A stretch of DNA of 64,000 nt from assembly GCF_000230715.2 (NCBI RefSeq), contig NC_019792.1, forward strand, positions 1,674,001-1,738,000, written 5' to 3'. Source of the DNA: Natronobacterium gregoryi SP2 (lineage in GTDB: Archaea; Halobacteriota; Halobacteria; Halobacteriales; Natrialbaceae). The notes under the pieces were generated by a model. The model saw only the letters and a program-made list of their open reading frames with translations. It was not told the origin of the DNA and did not search any database. Both the position numbers and the translations under genes were made by a program. Position 1 is the first letter of the stretch. Every line of letters begins with the position of its first letter. Below, piece after piece: positions 53,601 to 62,030 of this stretch.

Positions 53601-54123
53601 CCGACTGATCGAAGTTGACCTGGAACGGTCCCTGGCGTTCACAGCCCTGGCACTCGTGGGGTTCCTGGAAGTCCCCGCTGGACTGTGGCACGCGGGTGAG
53701 GGTGCCACAGAGCTGGCACTCGAAGGCTGCCTCCTCGATCTTGGGGCGGACGTCGGTCGCCTTCCGGACGATACCCCGAACTTCGACCAGCGAGTTCATG
53801 TCCCGCGAGCGAATCTCGCGGATCTCGGGCGACTCGGTCTTGGGGAGGTTCCGGATCCGGACGTGTGCCTGGCCGAGACTCACGTCGATCGGAAGGTCGT
53901 ACAGCCGCAACGCCTCCTCGGCGTACCGCTGGAGCTGTTCAGGCTGGCTCAGGAAGTCGTCCGCGAGATCGGGATCGAATCGGTAGAGATCCTGCCAGTC
54001 AACGTATAGCGATCGCTTTTCGTTGGGGTATTGCTGCGCAAGCTGCTTGATCTCGTTGTCGTAGTAGTTACGGAAGAACTGCTCGAAAGAGTCGACGAGT
54101 TCTGAAGTTCCCGCTTGCGCCAT
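50605..54123 (-). CDS. mcm: MCM replicative helicase containing an intein
   Basis: An 1172-residue precursor that leaves a roughly 700-residue MCM after splicing. The N-terminal DNA-binding part has a zinc motif (CQLCG at about 136 and CQGC near 158). The AAA+ core has Walker A GDPGTGK just before the intein and SQM after it. Walker B is ADQGIAAVDELDKM and the arginine finger SRFDL. The C-terminus is a winged helix. MCM unwinds the replication fork as a hexamer. A TATA-like ATTTATACC (about 54148-54158) lies roughly 30 bases before the ATG. Confidence 0.96.
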   Translation of the reverse strand: MAQAGTSELVDSFEQFFRNYYDNEIKQLAQQYPNEKRSLYVDWQDLYRFDPDLADDFLSQPEQLQRYAEEALRLYDLPIDVSLGQAHVRIRNLPKTESPEIREIRSRDMNSLVEVRGIVRKATDVRPKIEEAAFECQLCGTLTRVPQSSGDFQEPHECQGCERQGPFQVNFDQSEFVDSQKLRIQESPEGLRGGETPQSLDIHVEDDITGEVTPGDHVSAAGVLRLEQQGDGQDKSPVFDFYMEGMSVDIEEEQFEDMDITDEDKKQIYEISNGDDVYERMVGSIAPSIYGYEQEKLAMVLQLFSGVTKQLPDGSRIRGDLHMLLIGDPGTGKCVKGDTKITLADGRTAPIHQLVESNLEDPKPIDDGWWDEIDLEVPSLQDDGSIAPQRATKVWKREAPEQMCRVRTSSGRELEVTPSHPLFVQQDGQFTPIVADDLTEGQFVAAPKNYPTDGDDVLDIDFRRSKSRNAVQLDLPTEWTPSLARLIGYVIVEGYVEQRDDNTGFVSITTNDRAVLNDATNALEELGLNTTERDAHEGKEARELRCSAGELVSFLEALEPYILQSSDEQCVPDDLFKASDPIRSEFLKAFIEGEGHVSASQREITVASMSRGLLEDIRTLLLSVEIRSQLHERRNGSYRLRISASEFEKYVAKIGFVTPRKQKSAERYADTKGNTNLDIVPGVGSELRQIRESLSLTQAECGLPRSTYQHYEQRSRNPSRESLREVIGAFKDALPREKSQAEAGALADGGSVRASIAALEQFVEGDVYWERIESIETVEPDYNWVYDLEIDGTHSYVSNGIVSHNSQMIGYIQNIAPRSVYTSGKGSSSAGLTAAAVRDDFGDGQQWTLEAGALVLADQGIAAVDELDKMRSEDRSAMHEALEQQKISVSKAGINATLKSRCSLLGAANPKYGRFDQYEPIGEQIDLEPALISRFDLIFTVTDQPDEEKDKNLAEHILTTNYAGELTTQQEQMTSLEVDQDEIEQMTEQVDPEIDAELLRKYIAFAKQNCHPRMTDEAQETIRDFYVDLRARGTDEDAAVPVTARKLEALVRLAEASARVRLSDTVEQHDAEQSVEIVRSCLQDIGVDPETGEFDADIVEAGTSKSQRDRIKNLKQLIGDIEEEYDEGAPVDIVLDRAEEIGMDQSKAEHEIDKLKQKGEVYEPSTDNLRTT
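51709..53124 (-). mobile_element. MCM intein with LAGLIDADG-type endonuclease and helix-turn-helix
   Basis: A 472-residue intein (residues 334-805) inserted inside Walker A, between GTGK and SQM. It starts with Cys (CVKGDTKITLADG) and ends VSHN before Ser. Block B is VTPSHPLFV. LAGLIDADG-like helices are LARLIGYVIVEG and EFLKAFIEGEGHVS, each with Glu in the acidic position. Between endonuclease and C-terminal splicing block lies an XRE-like helix-turn-helix (LSLTQAECGLPRSTYQHYE). Base composition is more AT-rich than the surrounding extein, which suggests a later arrival. Confidence 0.93.
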
Positions 54124-54456
54124 TGCACTGTGATAGGGTCGCCACGAGGTATAAATGTGGGTACACCAGGGCGAAACCGTCCCGGTCCACGCAGTTCCGT
54201 CTCGAGTCTGTCACGCCCGAAAAGCACGCCACCATCCTGTGAACGTTCGGACCACGCCGGAGACGCACACGCCGGGGCCCTGTCGTCCCTGTCGTCCCCG
54301 TGTGGCCACGGCCGTACTTTATCAGCCAGGTGTATGTATATACTCCCTACACCGTTTGGCCGAACTGCCCGGCGGCGTCGAGTTCCCGGCTGACGAACCG
54401 GGCCTGCGTGGACGATCGGGTACCGGCGCGACAGAGAGCCGGCAGCGACCTCGCCT
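54124..54456. other. 333-bp spacer upstream of mcm, no gene seen
   Basis: It contains the mcm TATA box and, further on, a TATGTATATACTCC stretch (54330-54345) that may be another promoter. No open reading frame with haloarchaeal codon use was found. Confidence 0.5.
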
Positions 54457-55671
54457 TCACTCGAGCAACAGCCCCTGTCGGATCGCCACTCCGACCGCGA
54501 CGAGGCCGATACCCACCACCAGTAAAACCACGGACTGGACGGTCAGCGCTGCCAGCGTCCCCGAGGCGATTCCGAGCACGAAGTCAGCCATCGCCGGTGG
54601 TGTCTCCCCACCTGCGAACAGCAGCTCGATCTGCTCGCCAGCGACGTGCGAACCGACGATCCCCGTCGTGCCGACGAGCGTCGAGACGACGCCTGCCGAC
54701 AGGGCTGTAGTCGACGGCGGCGCTACCCATGCCATCAGGCCGACGATCCCAAGACACACCAGCGGCAAAACGATCGCGAGCAAGCTCGCCGTCGAGACGA
54801 CCGCCTGCCCCATTTCGAGGGACTCCGTCGCGTCGTCGTCCATCCCTTCGGTTAGATCGATCTGCGCTCCGTCGGCGAGTTCGGATTCGACGCCGGCGAC
54901 GAGTTCGGTTTCGAACTCCTCTTTTGCCGACTCGACCTCGGTGACGTACTCGTCGTATCCCATCTCACCAGTGAGGGCGTCGACCCGTGCTGTCAACAGC
55001 GCGTGTGCAGGCTCCTCGAGATCTGCGTCGAGACCGTCCCCGTAGCGTTCTTGCTCGAGTAGTTCGTCGCGTTCGGTGTAGAGATCGAGACGGATCGCAT
55101 CCATCCGTTGATCGAGTTCTTCCGCGGGTACTTCACGGTCTCCACCTCCTTGCAACTCTTCTTTCTGCTCTTCTCTGAACTCGTCGCGGTACTGAGCGAA
55201 CTGTTCTTCACTCTCCGCCATCGCTTCGATCTCGTCACCCTGCGGGAAGTCAGCCTCGCCGAGATCGAGGCCGGTCATCTCCTCTTCGAGTTCGGTGAGC
55301 ACGTTCTGGTTGGCTCTTTCGAGGTCGATCTCGAGGTGGAGTTCGTCGGTCTCCCCGTGGAGAAACGCGTACAATCGATCGACGTTTTTCTCACCTTGCT
55401 CTCGAATCTCCGCTTCGATCACTGCTTCCCGAACGCCATCTTCCAGTTCATCGGCCGGTAGCGCGTTGCCACTGGTAGAGAGCGTCTGCATGGCGTCTTC
55501 CTGAACCTCTTGGGCCAACGCAGCATAGAGTCCCTCCTCGTCGGCGGTATCCTTGACGAAGTCGCTATCGAGGACGGTTCGGTCAGCTGCGACGACCAGG
55601 TTCGTCGAAAGCAACGCAACGACGAGTACGATTCCGAGAACGGCAAACAAAAGCTTGGTCCCTGTCCCCAT
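54457..55671 (-). CDS. Hypothetical membrane protein with large exported domain (404 aa)
   Basis: One membrane segment at the start (KLLFAVLGIVLVVALLSTNL). About 250 exported residues follow, very rich in D and E with helical heptads (for example DEFREEQKEELQGGGDREVP). Three membrane segments make up the last 120 residues (VVSTASLLAIVLPLVCLGIV, TALSAGVVSTLVGTTGIVG, LAALTVQSVVLLVVGIGLV). The topology recalls a sensor or a secretion accessory protein; no family is recognised. Its function is unknown. Confidence 0.7.
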   Translation of the reverse strand: MGTGTKLLFAVLGIVLVVALLSTNLVVAADRTVLDSDFVKDTADEEGLYAALAQEVQEDAMQTLSTSGNALPADELEDGVREAVIEAEIREQGEKNVDRLYAFLHGETDELHLEIDLERANQNVLTELEEEMTGLDLGEADFPQGDEIEAMAESEEQFAQYRDEFREEQKEELQGGGDREVPAEELDQRMDAIRLDLYTERDELLEQERYGDGLDADLEEPAHALLTARVDALTGEMGYDEYVTEVESAKEEFETELVAGVESELADGAQIDLTEGMDDDATESLEMGQAVVSTASLLAIVLPLVCLGIVGLMAWVAPPSTTALSAGVVSTLVGTTGIVGSHVAGEQIELLFAGGETPPAMADFVLGIASGTLAALTVQSVVLLVVGIGLVAVGVAIRQGLLLE

Positions 55672-55743
55672 ACACCTCTGACTCGAGACTGCCTACTTAA
55701 ATCTCATTGCCGCCGATCGCTCGAAATCTCACCGCTTCGACCC

Positions 55744-57312
55744 TCAACAGGAACGTTCGACGACCGTGTAGTGTTGCGGTGCTTCCTCGTACTCGCCCTC
55801 GAGCGGTTTGGACTGGATGAACCGATAGAGAGTCACCGTCTCGAGTTCGTCCTCGCCGTACTCGTCGACGGCCTGCTCGCAGGCCCAGTCGGCGTAACTC
55901 GTCGCGATGATCCCTTCCGAGTCGTCCGTACCCGAGTCGCGGACGCTCTCTAAGTACTTTCGTTCCCGAAAATTCTCGTACTCCTGTGCGGCGTCCGGCG
56001 GTCTGTCGGCCGTGATGTTTTCGTCACCGAACGCACCGACTGCGGACCCGTTTTCCAGTCGAGCCTCGGTCCCGAACCAGCCGTACGACTCGGACGGGTC
56101 CGGTGCGTACAGCCCCCACCGCTGTTCGTCGAGGTGTGGCGAATAGATCTCGTCGGGAACGTCGTAGCTCGAGGCGTGGGTCGCACCGAACAGAAGCATC
56201 CAAACGAGCACCAGAAAGCCAGCAACCGTCAGCACCGACCGGGCGTAGCCGGTGACAAACGACGCGATCTGTCCGTGGCCACGTCGACGGAGTCCCCCGA
56301 GAGCGCGCCACTCGAGTGGTGGCCGCTCGAGCGGGCCGAGCCACGACACTCGGGGCCGGAAACGAGCGAGCCGAGACGGCACCAGGTGCTCGAGTGCGTC
56401 CCAGAACTGCGTCGGCAAAAACGGGAGCACTGCAGCCGCGAGGACGAGCGGGAACAGTCCGACCGAAACCGACAGCAGTAGTCCGCCGAAGGCTCCGAGA
56501 TAGACGAAGACGACCGGCACGCGCTGCCATCCTCGCGTCAGCAACAGAAACGCCCCAGAGCCCGCAAGCAGGGTGATCCACACCCAGTTGAACAGCTCGA
56601 GGAGGGCCGGATACGAGCCGAGGTGGTTCCCGAGGAAAATCGTCATCTCGTCGCTGGCGAACGCGATCGTGATTCCCTCTCCAGCGTACCAACTGTCGCC
56701 TTCGTGTTTGAGGATCGCGTTCTGTGTGAAGACGACGACCGGTTGAGCAAGCAACGCAACGGTCCCGAACGTCACGACGGTCGTACGGGCGGAGCCGCGG
56801 CGAAGCGCGTCGACCGACCACCGTTCGCCAAGCGGCGTCAACAACGCGACGATGAGCAGGACCCGTAACAACTGGTCCGCCCCGTTGAGGACGGCCGGGT
56901 TGCGGGCGTGCAACGAGAGCAACAAGACGAGAGAGACGAACCCGACCAGTCGCGTCCGGTAGCCGAGAATCAACGCGACCGCGAACGCGCCAGCGATCAC
57001 GAACAGGAGCTGCTGGAACCACACCTCGCCGGAGGCCGCATGCAGAGAGAAACCGGTGTATCGACTGTAGGTACTCTGGTAGACCTCCAGTGGATAAACG
57101 CCAGCGTTCGTGTAGAACGTCTCGAGTGAGCCTGCACGGTGGAACAGGTCGAACAAGACGATCGATCCCAGCGCGATTCGAAGGGCAGCGAGTGCGCGGG
57201 TGTCGACTTCGAGACGCGCTCGAGCGTGGCGTCGAACGGGCTGGAGAGCCGTCCACAACCGGTTGTGAACGGCGACGCTTCGGTCCGGATCTCGTCGGTG
57301 GCTGGGAGTCAT
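55744..57312 (-). CDS. HTTM-domain membrane protein
   Basis: A 522-residue protein of the HTTM family, related to vitamin K-dependent gamma-carboxylase. It has about eight membrane segments. The N-terminal block ALRIALGSIVLFDLFHRAGS, the segment FYTNAGVYPLE and the histidine-containing ILKHEGDSWYAGEGITIAF (near residue 200) fit the family. The C-terminal 130 residues are external and end in a CACEQAVDEYG-like segment. No enzyme activity is established for archaeal members. Confidence 0.8.
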   Translation of the reverse strand: MTPSHRRDPDRSVAVHNRLWTALQPVRRHARARLEVDTRALAALRIALGSIVLFDLFHRAGSLETFYTNAGVYPLEVYQSTYSRYTGFSLHAASGEVWFQQLLFVIAGAFAVALILGYRTRLVGFVSLVLLLSLHARNPAVLNGADQLLRVLLIVALLTPLGERWSVDALRRGSARTTVVTFGTVALLAQPVVVFTQNAILKHEGDSWYAGEGITIAFASDEMTIFLGNHLGSYPALLELFNWVWITLLAGSGAFLLLTRGWQRVPVVFVYLGAFGGLLLSVSVGLFPLVLAAAVLPFLPTQFWDALEHLVPSRLARFRPRVSWLGPLERPPLEWRALGGLRRRGHGQIASFVTGYARSVLTVAGFLVLVWMLLFGATHASSYDVPDEIYSPHLDEQRWGLYAPDPSESYGWFGTEARLENGSAVGAFGDENITADRPPDAAQEYENFRERKYLESVRDSGTDDSEGIIATSYADWACEQAVDEYGEDELETVTLYRFIQSKPLEGEYEEAPQHYTVVERSC

Positions 57313-57668
57313 GCGGAGACCTCTACGCGGCGTGTCCCGTCGTCTGGAGGGTGATACTACCGGCTGGTAGCGCGTCGGATATAAGTTTTGTGAACTGACA
57401 CGTCAGTCGTGGCGTTTGCGAGCGAAAAGACAGTCGCTCGAATTTGCCCTGGTGAAAGATGCATCCGCTCACTTCGTCCACAGACCGTCACATCAGGAGA
57501 GAACGACTGTTCGATAGCGACAGCTCACGGGTTTCGGAATCGCATGGGATCGCCCGGATTTGAACTACGCCCGAGAACCTGCGCCTGCGGCGCAGAACCT
57601 CGGTCTAGTTCAAATCGGCCGATCGTCAGGAATTCGTCGCTCACGAGTTCGTTCGCGACAGAATGAAT
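57313..57668. other. Spacer with a tRNA 3'-end duplicate and a hairpin
   Basis: The stretch holds an exact 22-nt copy of the tRNA-Pro 3' end (57544-57565). It also has a hairpin ATTTGAACTA/TAGTTCAAAT (57558-57567 with 57606-57615), inside which GCGCCTGCGGCGC pairs again. No gene is supported. Confidence 0.6.
57544..57565. repeat. Duplicate of the tRNA-Pro 3' end (att-like)
   Basis: ATGGGATCGCCCGGATTTGA plus two further bases is identical to 57667-57688, which covers the 3' end of tRNA-Pro and two bases beyond it. Such a direct repeat is the signature of site-specific integration at a tRNA gene. Confidence 0.6.
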
Positions 57669-57740
57669 GGGATCGCCCGGATTTGAACCGGGGTCACGGG
57701 CACCCAAGGCCCGAAGTATACCAGGCTAACCCACGATCCC
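57669..57740 (-). tRNA. tRNA-Pro (UGG anticodon)
   Basis: A 72-nt gene on the minus strand. The acceptor stem pairs GGGATCG with CGATCCC. A D-arm carries GGTTAGCCTGGT. The anticodon stem CGGGC/GCCCG has loop CTTGGGT, giving anticodon UGG. The T-arm CCCGG/CCGGG has loop TTCAAAT. CCA is not encoded. All arms fold without mismatch in the stems named. Confidence 0.93.
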
Positions 57741-57822
57741 GTACTCCCACTTCCGTGCGGACAACATAAAGGGTTTCGTTCCGGACCGAACGGTTTTGAT
57801 CGTCGGCAGCATACGGTCGAGT

Positions 57823-58080
57823 ATGGTAACAGGACTCGAGATCCTCCTGTTGGTCCTCGTTCTCGTCGCCGTTCTCGGTGCGTCGACGATCGTCGAGACG
57901 GTTCGTCCGTTCATCGCCAACGCAGTCGTCGGCCTGCTCGCGTTGTTTCTCGCACAGGCCGTCTTCGGTCTCCCGGTCACTATCACGCCTATCGTGCTCG
58001 CTATCGTCGCACTCGGAGGCTTTCCGGGGGCAGTGCTTGTTGCCCTGCTGTCGCTGTTTGGCGTCGCATTCGTCCCCTGA
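57823..58080 (+). CDS. BofA-family small membrane protein
   Basis: An 85-residue, almost entirely hydrophobic protein with two or three membrane segments: TGLEILLLVLVLVAVLGAST, VRPFIANAVVGLLALFLAQA and the G-rich VALGGFPGAVLVALLSLFGV. It matches the pro-sigmaK processing inhibitor BofA-like family that haloarchaea carry; a role in sporulation is out of the question. The start ATG at 57823 is preferred over an upstream in-frame codon because the segment opens directly. Confidence 0.8.
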   Translation: MVTGLEILLLVLVLVAVLGASTIVETVRPFIANAVVGLLALFLAQAVFGLPVTITPIVLAIVALGGFPGAVLVALLSLFGVAFVP

Positions 58081-58488
58081 CCCTCTCGAGTTCGGGTAGC
58101 ATCCGAATCGGACAAAACCTGGCGTCGTGTTTACTCTTTTCTGGTACGGATTGCTGTCCCGATGTCTCGGTGCAGTCGCTTCAACGCGCGGTTGCGCCGG
58201 CGATGCCGTACAGTGACCGACGATACCGATCAGGTAACTCGCCCCTCGAGACCGCTCGCTCGGACGTGCCTACTGGCGGACCGGTGCCACGGGACGAACC
58301 GCTGACACTCGAGGACTGGCCGACGCCGACCGGTCACTCGAAGCGGTTTTGGACGCCCTCGAGGAGGACGGTTCCGTCCTGGTCCTCGAGTCGGACGACG
58401 AGACGGAGGCGATCGTCAGGGGCGCGTCTGGTATCGTCCCAATCGTCGGCTGCTGTGTCGACTCGGCCACACGACCGGGTTTGACTCA
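58081..58488. pseudogene. Gene-free stretch with a possible coding remnant
   Basis: About 58313-58492 on the plus strand reads open as ADADRSLEAVLDALEEDGS and VLVLESDDETEAIVRGASG with good codon use, ending at TAG inside repeat copy D. There is no start codon, and an upstream stretch (MTDDTDQVTRPSRPL-like from a GTG near 58211) is in another frame. It may be a frameshifted gene. Family not recognised. Confidence 0.3.
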
Positions 58489-58682
58489 CTAGTACCGTCC
58501 CAACCGTCGACCGACTAGTTGAGAGTTGGTCCAAACCGATCACGATTCTCGATCAGGAGTAGAGTGCACTAGCCAGAGTAGACTTGGGACGGTACTAGTG
58601 CTTTGGCAAGCCTGAACGGATGAGTGAAACCGAATGCGGTCGTCTGGGTTCACTCAGCAGTCGACGGTTGGGACAGTACTAG
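58489..58682. repeat. CTAG-ended element, copy D (194 bp)
   Basis: The left end (58489-58511) and right end (58660-58682) match as inverted repeats with one mismatch. Both end in CTAG. The right 90 bases are nearly identical to copy C, with 73 identical nt at 58594-58666. The left arm differs and is longer than in A and C. A further CGGTACTAG at 58590-58598 hints at a nested or recombined copy. The prepilin peptidase gene stops directly next to it. Confidence 0.8.
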
Positions 58683-59696
58683 CTACAGTAGCGTGCCGAT
58701 CAGCAGATCCCCGTAGAGTACGGCGATCACGAGACCGACGAAGATCGGGGCGAGAAACGGCGTGCCGGGTGAGACCCAAACCGTCTCGGTGTCTGCATCC
58801 GCGAGGACCTCGAGCCCCTCCCGCAGTTCTGCTGGCGTCGTCCCGTAGGCCGACCCGTCGATGTCCGTGAGGAAGATGCGCGCTCCCCAGGGATCGTCGT
58901 GATCGCTGTCGGCCGCGAGTCCGGCCTCCGGATCGACCTCGAGCGAGCCGTTGGTTCGGACCTCGGCGTCGACCGCCCCGTCGCTCGGCGGGTTCGGATC
59001 GTTCGGTAGCGTCACCGGGTCCCGGAAGGTCGCGGGGTCTTCCTGTATCTCCTCGAGCGTGAGGCCGCGCCACCGGAGGTACATCCGGAGGGCGTCCAGG
59101 TCGAGGCCGCTCCGGGAGACGCCGGCCGTCGTCTCGAGCAACTGGCCGTGGTGGTCGGGAACGTCGTCCCAGCGGACGGGCCAGCCGATGAACATGACGG
59201 GCGTGAGACGGCCTGAGACGGCATTTCGCACGGCGAGTGCGATCGGGATCAGGATCGCGACAAGAACGGCGTTGGTCAGGATCGTAAACGAGAACGAGCC
59301 GATCGGCGTCGTCGTGACCGGCAGAGTGACGGAACCGACTGCGTACTGCGGGAAGGTTGGGAACAGCAGGGCGAGCACGAGCAACGCCTTCGCGTCGGCA
59401 CCGCCGAAGCCGCCGAACCACCAGAACGTGTACGCGATCGGGACGACGACCCCGAAACTGATCGCGGCCGGGACGAGAAACTCGTCGATCCAGACCTGGC
59501 CGCCGGCCGCCCGAGCGAGTTGGGCCTCCCAGAGGAGCAAGACGCCCCCGAGCAAGGCAAGCGGAATCCAGACGCCGCTCGAGACGCGTCTGGTCTCGAT
59601 ATCTCGGATGGCGACCCAGGCGAAGACCGGAAGGGCGACGAGCCGCAGCAAGTCCGGGGCCGTCGCCGAGACGAACGCGAGTGTCACGTCACCCAC
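58683..59696 (-). CDS. Prepilin/preflagellin peptidase (A24, PibD-type)
   Basis: A 337-residue aspartyl protease of the membrane that removes signal peptides from pilins and archaellins. The two catalytic aspartates are expected in RDIETRRVS (near residue 32) and GFGGADAKALL (near 98). About six membrane segments fill the N-terminal 165 residues. A charged loop of about 120 residues (170-290) is inserted before the last segment. This long loop is typical of haloarchaeal PibD. Its stop lies one base from repeat copy D. Confidence 0.88.
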   Translation of the reverse strand: MGDVTLAFVSATAPDLLRLVALPVFAWVAIRDIETRRVSSGVWIPLALLGGVLLLWEAQLARAAGGQVWIDEFLVPAAISFGVVVPIAYTFWWFGGFGGADAKALLVLALLFPTFPQYAVGSVTLPVTTTPIGSFSFTILTNAVLVAILIPIALAVRNAVSGRLTPVMFIGWPVRWDDVPDHHGQLLETTAGVSRSGLDLDALRMYLRWRGLTLEEIQEDPATFRDPVTLPNDPNPPSDGAVDAEVRTNGSLEVDPEAGLAADSDHDDPWGARIFLTDIDGSAYGTTPAELREGLEVLADADTETVWVSPGTPFLAPIFVGLVIAVLYGDLLIGTLL

Positions 59697-59835
59697 TCTC
59701 GAGTGAAGTGGTGTTATCCTTTCGGCCTCGATCGTGGCGACTCGGTTTCACCGGCAGGTATCGGAGAAAGAGACAGAGCGGTAGTGCTACCGCTGCCGGA
59801 CGGCAGAGCGATAAAAAGTGGCGGTGAGTGTCAGT

Positions 59836-60225
59836 TTAAATGACGCGGTTTTGCAGGTAGTCGAGGTGCTTTGCGTTGTAGACGATCTTGACCTCGTCGG
59901 TTTCGGCGGAACCGATGCAGGTCAGGCGGACGTCTTTGTCCTCGACTTCCTCGTCGCTGAGAATCTGTTGCATGTCCATGTCGATCTCCCCCTCTTTGAC
60001 GATGGCCGCACAGTTCGCACAAGCGCCTGCACGGCAGGAGAAGGGCCAGTCGTAGCCTTGGGCCTCGGCGGCCTCGAGGATGTACTCGCCCTCGTTGACC
60101 TCGAGACTGCCGTAGTCCTCGTCACCGAGGTCGGCGTCGGCGGCCTGCTCGAAGAGGTCGTCGTCGTCCATGTCCCAGCCCTGGTCGTCCAGCACTTCGT
60201 AGTTGAGGTATTCTACCGTGGGCAT
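59836..60225 (-). CDS. Halophilic-type 2Fe-2S ferredoxin
   Basis: A 129-residue plant-type ferredoxin with the extra acidic N-terminal domain known from haloarchaea ([20 protein letters not shown] and following). Cluster ligands are C64, C69 and C72 in CRAGACANC, then C103 in LTCIGSA. It serves as the main electron acceptor of 2-oxoacid:ferredoxin oxidoreductases. The start at 60225 is fixed by that N-terminus. A CTATACC box about 28 bases upstream (60250-60256) fits a leaderless transcript. Confidence 0.95.
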   Translation of the reverse strand: MPTVEYLNYEVLDDQGWDMDDDDLFEQAADADLGDEDYGSLEVNEGEYILEAAEAQGYDWPFSCRAGACANCAAIVKEGEIDMDMQQILSDEEVEDKDVRLTCIGSAETDEVKIVYNAKHLDYLQNRVI

Positions 60226-60507
60226 CGTTCGCTGATTCGAGGGCCGGACTGGTATAGCTTGCTGTTCGATTGTAAATCGTTTTTTACCATAAAATCGACA
60301 TCTAAACCCGTTCAGACGAGAAGGGACGCCGAATGAAGGGCTCGAGAACGGCCGACGTGATAGCAAGGGCCGTCGAATGACGTACTGCTAGTGCGTGTCA
60401 TGGGGGTGGCACTGGGCGAATCTCGTTGGGTGACGTTCCGTCGTCGGTGGCGGCGCAACCGTGATCCGTTCTTGTATCGTGCCGACACGTCGTAACAGCA
60501 GACCGTG

Positions 60508-61692
60508 TCAGAACCCGAATATTGGAACGAACCGGAACGTAAGGAACGCACCGGCAGTCGAGATGATCGGGACGACGTTTTGCATGACGATGACTCGAGC
60601 CGTCGTCGACGGATCGAACAGGTCGGAGGCTCGCGGGATGTCCGCCGGTTCTTCCTCGCCGATGTCGGGTGACTCTTCGCCCTCTTCTTCGGCTGTCAGC
60701 GCACCGACGGAGACGCGAGTCTCCTCTTCGCCGCGGGCAGCGTCGGACAGCGTCGTCGTTCGGGTCGCCCGCCCCCAGCCGAGGCCGACGATGCTCATCG
60801 TCGCGATGACGACGAAACTCGCCGGAATACCGATCCACGAGAGGCCGATGACGATGGTCGAACTGATGACGGCGACGACGATCGCGGCCGTCAGCGGCAG
60901 GTTCGTGATGTCGTTACCCAGCGTCTCCATCGTCCGGCGAGCGATGGTGAAACAGCCGACCGCGACTGCGGCGGAACCGATCAGGATCAGCGTGAGCATG
61001 TCGACGTCGCCGGTACCGTAGATCGGTGCGATGGCGTTTGCGATGTTGCTCGTCCCCGAGGAAAACCCCATCAGACAGCCGATCCCGACGACGACGAACG
61101 CTCCAGTAACCTCCCGTCGATCGGCGTTCGGGCCGAACTGGAATCGTGGGACGAGTCCCGACCACTCGAGGCGGATCATCCGTTCACCGTCGCGGCTCCC
61201 CTCGAGGGCGACCCACTCGTTGAGTTGGGTGTAGAAGTATCGACCGACGAGACCGCCGACCCAAAAGCCGATGATCGGGGCGACGATCCACCAGACGACG
61301 ATTTCGCCGAGGATGTCCCAGGCGAGTTCGCCGGTCGCCAGCCCGAGTGCGGCGATCGCACCGACGGCAGTCATCGACGTCGAGGCGGGAACGCCCGCGT
61401 AGTTGCCGACGAAGAGAGCACCGCCGATAAAAAAGAGGACAGCAACGTTCGACCGCATGGTGAAGATTCCTGTGTCGTGAACGAGGTCGTTGCCGAGCGT
61501 GTCGACGACCTGTGGACCGATCGTGACGGCACCCAGGAAGAAGAAAATCGACATCAACGCGGCTGCCATCACCTTCGTGATGACGTTCGCACCGACGGCT
61601 GGACCGAACGCTGGCCCGGTCGTTGCGCCACCGATGTTGTAGCCGACGAAGACAGCGACGAGAATCCCCACGATAAGGAGTACTTCAGTCAC
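60508..61692 (-). CDS. PiT-family inorganic phosphate transporter
   Basis: A 394-residue permease with about ten membrane segments. The first PiT signature reads GYNIGGATTGPAFGPAVGAN near residue 17, and the second GFSSGTSNIANAIAPIYG near 210. VPASTSMTAVGAIAALGLA is also typical. The C-terminal acidic tail EEEGEESPDIGEEEPADIP lies before a final segment. It should cotransport phosphate with sodium or protons. It is closely related to the partial gene at 63395 and more distant from the one at 24401. Confidence 0.92.
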   Translation of the reverse strand: MTEVLLIVGILVAVFVGYNIGGATTGPAFGPAVGANVITKVMAAALMSIFFFLGAVTIGPQVVDTLGNDLVHDTGIFTMRSNVAVLFFIGGALFVGNYAGVPASTSMTAVGAIAALGLATGELAWDILGEIVVWWIVAPIIGFWVGGLVGRYFYTQLNEWVALEGSRDGERMIRLEWSGLVPRFQFGPNADRREVTGAFVVVGIGCLMGFSSGTSNIANAIAPIYGTGDVDMLTLILIGSAAVAVGCFTIARRTMETLGNDITNLPLTAAIVVAVISSTIVIGLSWIGIPASFVVIATMSIVGLGWGRATRTTTLSDAARGEEETRVSVGALTAEEEGEESPDIGEEEPADIPRASDLFDPSTTARVIVMQNVVPIISTAGAFLTFRFVPIFGF

Positions 61693-62030
61693 AGTACGAA
61701 CTCAAGCGGGCTGATCCTAAAAATGACTCTGTTCGCTCACGCCAGTAGAACCGCAACCGACCCTGCGACAGGGGGCCCGTCCGTTCCTTCGGCGACCGTG
61801 TTCGAGAAGCGTGCCGTACGTAGCGGCCGAAGAATGCCGGCGACGGTCGGCCTGTAGCCTGCCTCTTAACAAAGCATTTCAACCGACCACTCCATACGGT
61901 ATAGTATCATGAGTGTCGTTCTGGATTCCTGTAGACGACGAGTGGGACGTGACGGACAGACAGCAGTGACGGGGAGAACTGCAGTACAGCAGGTAGCAGA
62001 CCGGTCGGACACGACGGGTGACGGGCGACG
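61693..62030. other. 338-bp divergent spacer, no gene seen
   Basis: AT-rich boxes occur near 61866-61876 and 61896-61908 (GGTATAGTATC). They are candidate promoters for the repeat-rich protein gene, leaving a leader of about 100 bases. A short ATG frame from 61910 ends inside the next gene and is not credible. Confidence 0.4.

Noticed and set aside
57544-57615. A second tRNA gene next to tRNA-Pro
   Set aside because: Only the 3' 20 or so bases match. There is no anticodon arm or acceptor partner, and the rest forms an unrelated palindrome.
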